Part shown: positions 62,258 to 64,000 of the stretch, piece after piece | Numbering within the stretch: the first letter of the stretch is position 1 | Layout: the number at the start of each line of letters is the position of its first letter | DNA from: Kushneria aurantia DSM 21353 | GTDB taxonomy: Bacteria > Pseudomonadota > Gammaproteobacteria > Pseudomonadales > Halomonadaceae | Direction: 5' to 3' | DNA: 64,000 bases | Assembly (NCBI RefSeq): GCF_000382245.1 | Contig: NZ_KB907863.1 | Location: forward strand, 1-64,000 | Made by a program: the position numbers and the translations under genes | The notes under the pieces: model-generated | Databases searched by the model: none | What the model was told of the DNA's origin: nothing | The model's input: only the letters and a program-made list of their open reading frames with translations

Positions 62258-62371
62258 CTCTCGTTAATCACTCAAAGGTCAACCCCGTAACATAGTCACC
62301 CACCACGCCGTGAGGCGTTGATAGCTTGCTTTGTGGGCAGCTTGTCAGTGGACTGCCGAACGGCTCGGCCG

Positions 62372-62401
62372 TTCATCACTCTCCCGCCATCCTGGTACAA
62401 T
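62372..62401 (+). promoter_or_regulatory. Possible promoter for the 62,522 gene
   Basis: TTCATC (62372-62377), 18 bases, TACAAT (62396-62401), about 120 bases before the start codon. Between it and the gene are five GCAAC repeats (62460-62506). Confidence 0.4.
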
Positions 62402-62521
62402 GGGCGCATTGATAGCCCACCGTGAGATGCGCTCCTTCACAGCATCGAGTCCTCCTGACGCAACACCGGGAAGCAACATCGCAACAAGCGACGCAACAGA
62501 CGCAACCGAGGGCCGGTAGAG

Positions 62522-63136
62522 ATGCGATATTCAAGCGCCAGACAGATGATCTTTGATGCCTATCGCTGCGCCGGGAACAGCGTCATGGCCGGCGCCGTTG
62601 AGCGTGCACGCTGGGGAGTCGATGTTCAGACAACAAGGCGCAACAGCAACGACTGGCACATCGTCCACGGCCTTGAGGCAGGCGCGGTGATCAGCGCCGT
62701 CGAGTCCTTGCCGGCTCACCTGCAGGCGATGGCGCGTTACTGCTGGGGCCCGTTCACGCGCGACGAACTGGCAGTCGATCATGAGGTGTTGCACGCCGCG
62801 CTGGTCGATCGCTTGCAGCGGACCAGGCTGCCGGGGCAGGGCGGCGCAGATTTTCCGTCGGTAGCAGCAGCGGGGGCGATGCAGGCGCTGTGCCGGGCGG
62901 CGATCCATCACCACTCGCAGGTGACGTGGCCCTACCGGCGCCCCGGTCTCAAAGGACCGAGGGCGATCGCGCGTTGGCTTGATGATGAGCGAGGCGAGGA
63001 GATTGACGTGCGCCGATGGAGTGCGGCCGGCCGCCTGAGCTGGTCTGATGTGTGGGATCGAATCCTGCTACTGCTGGATGATTGGGAACTGCAGGCGCTG
63101 GCGCCGGTGGCAGGACTGATGCCGCAGGCGGCTTGA
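62522..63136 (+). CDS. Phage protein of unknown function at the late-gene boundary
   Basis: A 204-residue soluble protein (MRYSSARQMIFDAYRCAGNS, then LEAGAVISAVESLPAHLQAM and WSDVWDRILLLLDDWELQAL). It is the last rightward gene before the late region, the place of antiterminator Q in lambdoid phages, but no Q similarity is visible. Ribosome site GGTAGAG. Confidence 0.6.
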   Translation: MRYSSARQMIFDAYRCAGNSVMAGAVERARWGVDVQTTRRNSNDWHIVHGLEAGAVISAVESLPAHLQAMARYCWGPFTRDELAVDHEVLHAALVDRLQRTRLPGQGGADFPSVAAAGAMQALCRAAIHHHSQVTWPYRRPGLKGPRAIARWLDDERGEEIDVRRWSAAGRLSWSDVWDRILLLLDDWELQALAPVAGLMPQAA

Positions 63137-63178
63137 GAGCCTGAAAGGGCGCGGCTCACAGGGAGGCAGGTGCGTGAG

Positions 63179-63457
63179 TTACAGATCCCTCAGCGCTTCC
63201 GGATGCTTCTCGGCCACCCGCAGCAGCCGCAGCGCCGGACCGGTTGGCGTGCGCCGCCCTTGCTCCCACTCTTGCAGGGTGCGCAGGCTGACGCCCATCA
63301 ACTCGGCAAACTCGGCTTGTGACAGCGCCATGCGGCGGCGTGCAGTCCGAGCCTCGGAAACCTCGACCCGTGTCACCCGAGCCGCCTCGCCGCGCTTCAT
63401 CTGGCGCACGGATTCGAGCAGATCACGCCCGAACTGCTCCATTTCCTTATCCACCAT
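63179..63457 (-). CDS. HigA-type XRE antitoxin
   Basis: This 92-residue protein has a C-terminal helix-turn-helix (MALSQAEFAELMGVSLRTLQ, then EWEQGRRTPTGPALRLLRV) typical of HigA/NadS antitoxins. ATG behind AGAGGTGAG, overlapping the toxin gene by 11 bases, with toxin-first order. It probably binds the palindrome at 63771-63795. Confidence 0.88.
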   Translation of the reverse strand: MVDKEMEQFGRDLLESVRQMKRGEAARVTRVEVSEARTARRRMALSQAEFAELMGVSLRTLQEWEQGRRTPTGPALRLLRVAEKHPEALRDL

Positions 63458-63764
63458 GACTCACCTCTTCTTTCAATTGATTGAGAAGCGCGACCGGCAG
63501 GTTGTCGAACTTCGCCTTGGTGTAGACGATCAACAACCAGATCGTTCCGTCATCCAGGGTGTTGTCGTAAATCACCCGCGCGCCACCCCGCTTCCCCATG
63601 CCCTGACGGCTCCAGCGCACCTTGCGCAATCCGTGGGTACCGGGAATCACATCTCCGGCCAATGGGTTATCGGCCAGCCAACTGATGAAAGCCAGGCGCT
63701 CGTCGTCTTGCCAGACCTGGGCCGCGTAGCGCTGGAACATGTCGGTTTCGATGATCGTGTACAT
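63447..63764 (-). CDS. HigB/RelE-type toxin
   Basis: A 105-residue protein (MYTIIETDMFQRYAAQVWQD, GTHGLRKVRWSRQGMGKRGG, then ARVIYDN and IWLLIVYTKAKFDNL) matching the RelE/HigB mRNA-interferase or NadS-linked toxin family. First gene of the HigBA-type pair; its start is six bases from a perfect operator palindrome. Confidence 0.88.
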   Translation of the reverse strand: MYTIIETDMFQRYAAQVWQDDERLAFISWLADNPLAGDVIPGTHGLRKVRWSRQGMGKRGGARVIYDNTLDDGTIWLLIVYTKAKFDNLPVALLNQLKEEVSHGG

Positions 63765-63770
63765 GCATCC

Positions 63771-63795
63771 GATAATACGTCATTGACGTATTATC
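63771..63795. promoter_or_regulatory. HigBA operator, perfect 25-base palindrome
   Basis: GATAATACGTCA and TGACGTATTATC flank a single T (63783). It is six bases upstream of the toxin start, ideal for dimeric HigA autoregulation. Confidence 0.8.
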
Positions 63796-63925
63796 CACAA
63801 CCCATCCAGCAGGCTTGCCAACGTCTGCCGAGGTGAAGCGCTTGCAAGGTGTGCCCGGGCAGGCCATCATATCCCCACTATCGATCACTGCGCCCTGACT
63901 TAAGAGCCGGGGCGTTGTCGTTTCC

Positions 63926-63958
63926 GGCCCTGCCATTCCCTGGCGGGGCCTTTCTATT
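63926..63958 (+). terminator. Terminator before the late region
   Basis: GGCCC-GCC and GGC-GGGCC arms with one mismatch around an ATTCCCT loop, followed by a T-rich tract. Confidence 0.65.
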
Positions 63959-63991
63959 TCCACTCCCACGCCGCGAGGCGCCGGAGAATTC

Positions 63992-64000
63992 ATGCCGCAT
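63992..64000 (+). CDS. Possible start of the first late (lysis-type) gene
   Basis: ATG CCG CAT at 63992-64000 follows GGAG at good spacing and runs off the window. Only three codons are visible; position would suit a holin or terminase gene. Confidence 0.35.

Larger units (their letters stand above)
44685..64000. mobile_element. Lambdoid prophage, left part
   Basis: From the 3' end of tRNA-Pro(GGG) to the window edge the genes follow a lambda-like plan: integrase and excisionase, leftward recombination genes (RecT, exonuclease, methyltransferases), immunity region with divergent CI and Cro, rightward replication and nin-like genes, then a late-gene boundary near 63,990. No structural genes are in the window. 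Two genes appear internally deleted, so full activity is uncertain. Confidence 0.92.

Noticed and set aside
62460-62506. Five GCAAC units, considered as a CRISPR or iteron array
   Set aside because: The units are five bases with irregular 5-9-base spacing, far too short for CRISPR; no array with regular repeats and spacers exists in the window.
44685-64000. Second prophage attachment site inside the window
   Set aside because: No repeat of the tRNA-Pro 3' end sequence was seen after 44684; the other end must be outside.

Overview
The window looks like a chromosomal segment of a high-GC gammaproteobacterium, most probably a member of Halomonadaceae (Halomonas or a close relative). This rests on the protein families, the tig-clpP-clpX-lon-hupB-ppiD order, the tRNA-Pro/Arg/His cluster ahead of tig, and overall codon use. 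No database search was possible, so the genus is an inference.

Positions 1-20,500 are mostly core genome. A partial IS5-like transposase has cut into miaE, of which only the 3' part remains here. Then come lpxH, ppiB, glnS, cysS, folD, three tRNAs (Pro-UGG, Arg-UCU, His-GUG), trigger factor, ClpP, ClpX, Lon, HU-beta and PpiD. A queuosine-precursor operon (queC-queE-queD-like), a type I asparaginase, a CBS-pair protein and an unrecognised protein follow.

Positions 20,500-43,000 hold small accessory genes (zinc-ribbon protein, lipoprotein, rhomboid protease), then a vitamin B12 island. Ethanolamine ammonia-lyase (eutBC), a B12-dependent enzyme, sits beside cobQ, cobN, cobW, cobE, cobB, cobO and a ChlI-ChlD-type chelatase gene. 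These run leftward behind a cobalamin riboswitch at about 37,145-36,960. cobT, cobS, cobU, cobC, cbiB, cobD and bluB run rightward. Together they cover cobalt insertion, side-chain amidation, adenosylation, lower-ligand synthesis and nucleotide-loop assembly; no corrin-ring methyltransferase genes are visible. A ParE-like toxin-antitoxin pair sits between cobN and cobQ, and a dispersed palindromic repeat occurs twice, once in frame inside cobN.

Positions 43,000-44,684 carry a lipoprotein, a 51-residue YqaE/Pmp3 protein, a PrpA-like phosphatase and tRNA-Pro(GGG). From 44,685 to the right edge lies a lambdoid prophage apparently integrated at that tRNA. Its left arm (minus strand) has integrase, excisionase, two DNA methyltransferases (one missing its catalytic loop), RecT and a YqaJ/RecE-like exonuclease. 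The immunity region has an autoregulated-looking XRE-ImmA/IrrE two-gene cassette, a membrane protein, a CI-like repressor and Cro. Its right arm (plus strand) has an O-like replication protein with internal iterons, NinX/YbcO-like and shortened RusA-like proteins, accessory genes and a HigBA-type toxin-antitoxin pair. The late genes would lie beyond the window.

The most promising unexplained items are the XRE-ImmA/IrrE cassette with a 14-bp inverted repeat around its promoter; a 14-nt motif (TTATACCGTTATCT) heading three separate transcription units (queC, cobS, cbiB); the palindromic repeat inside cobN; and a 243-residue prophage protein of unknown role.
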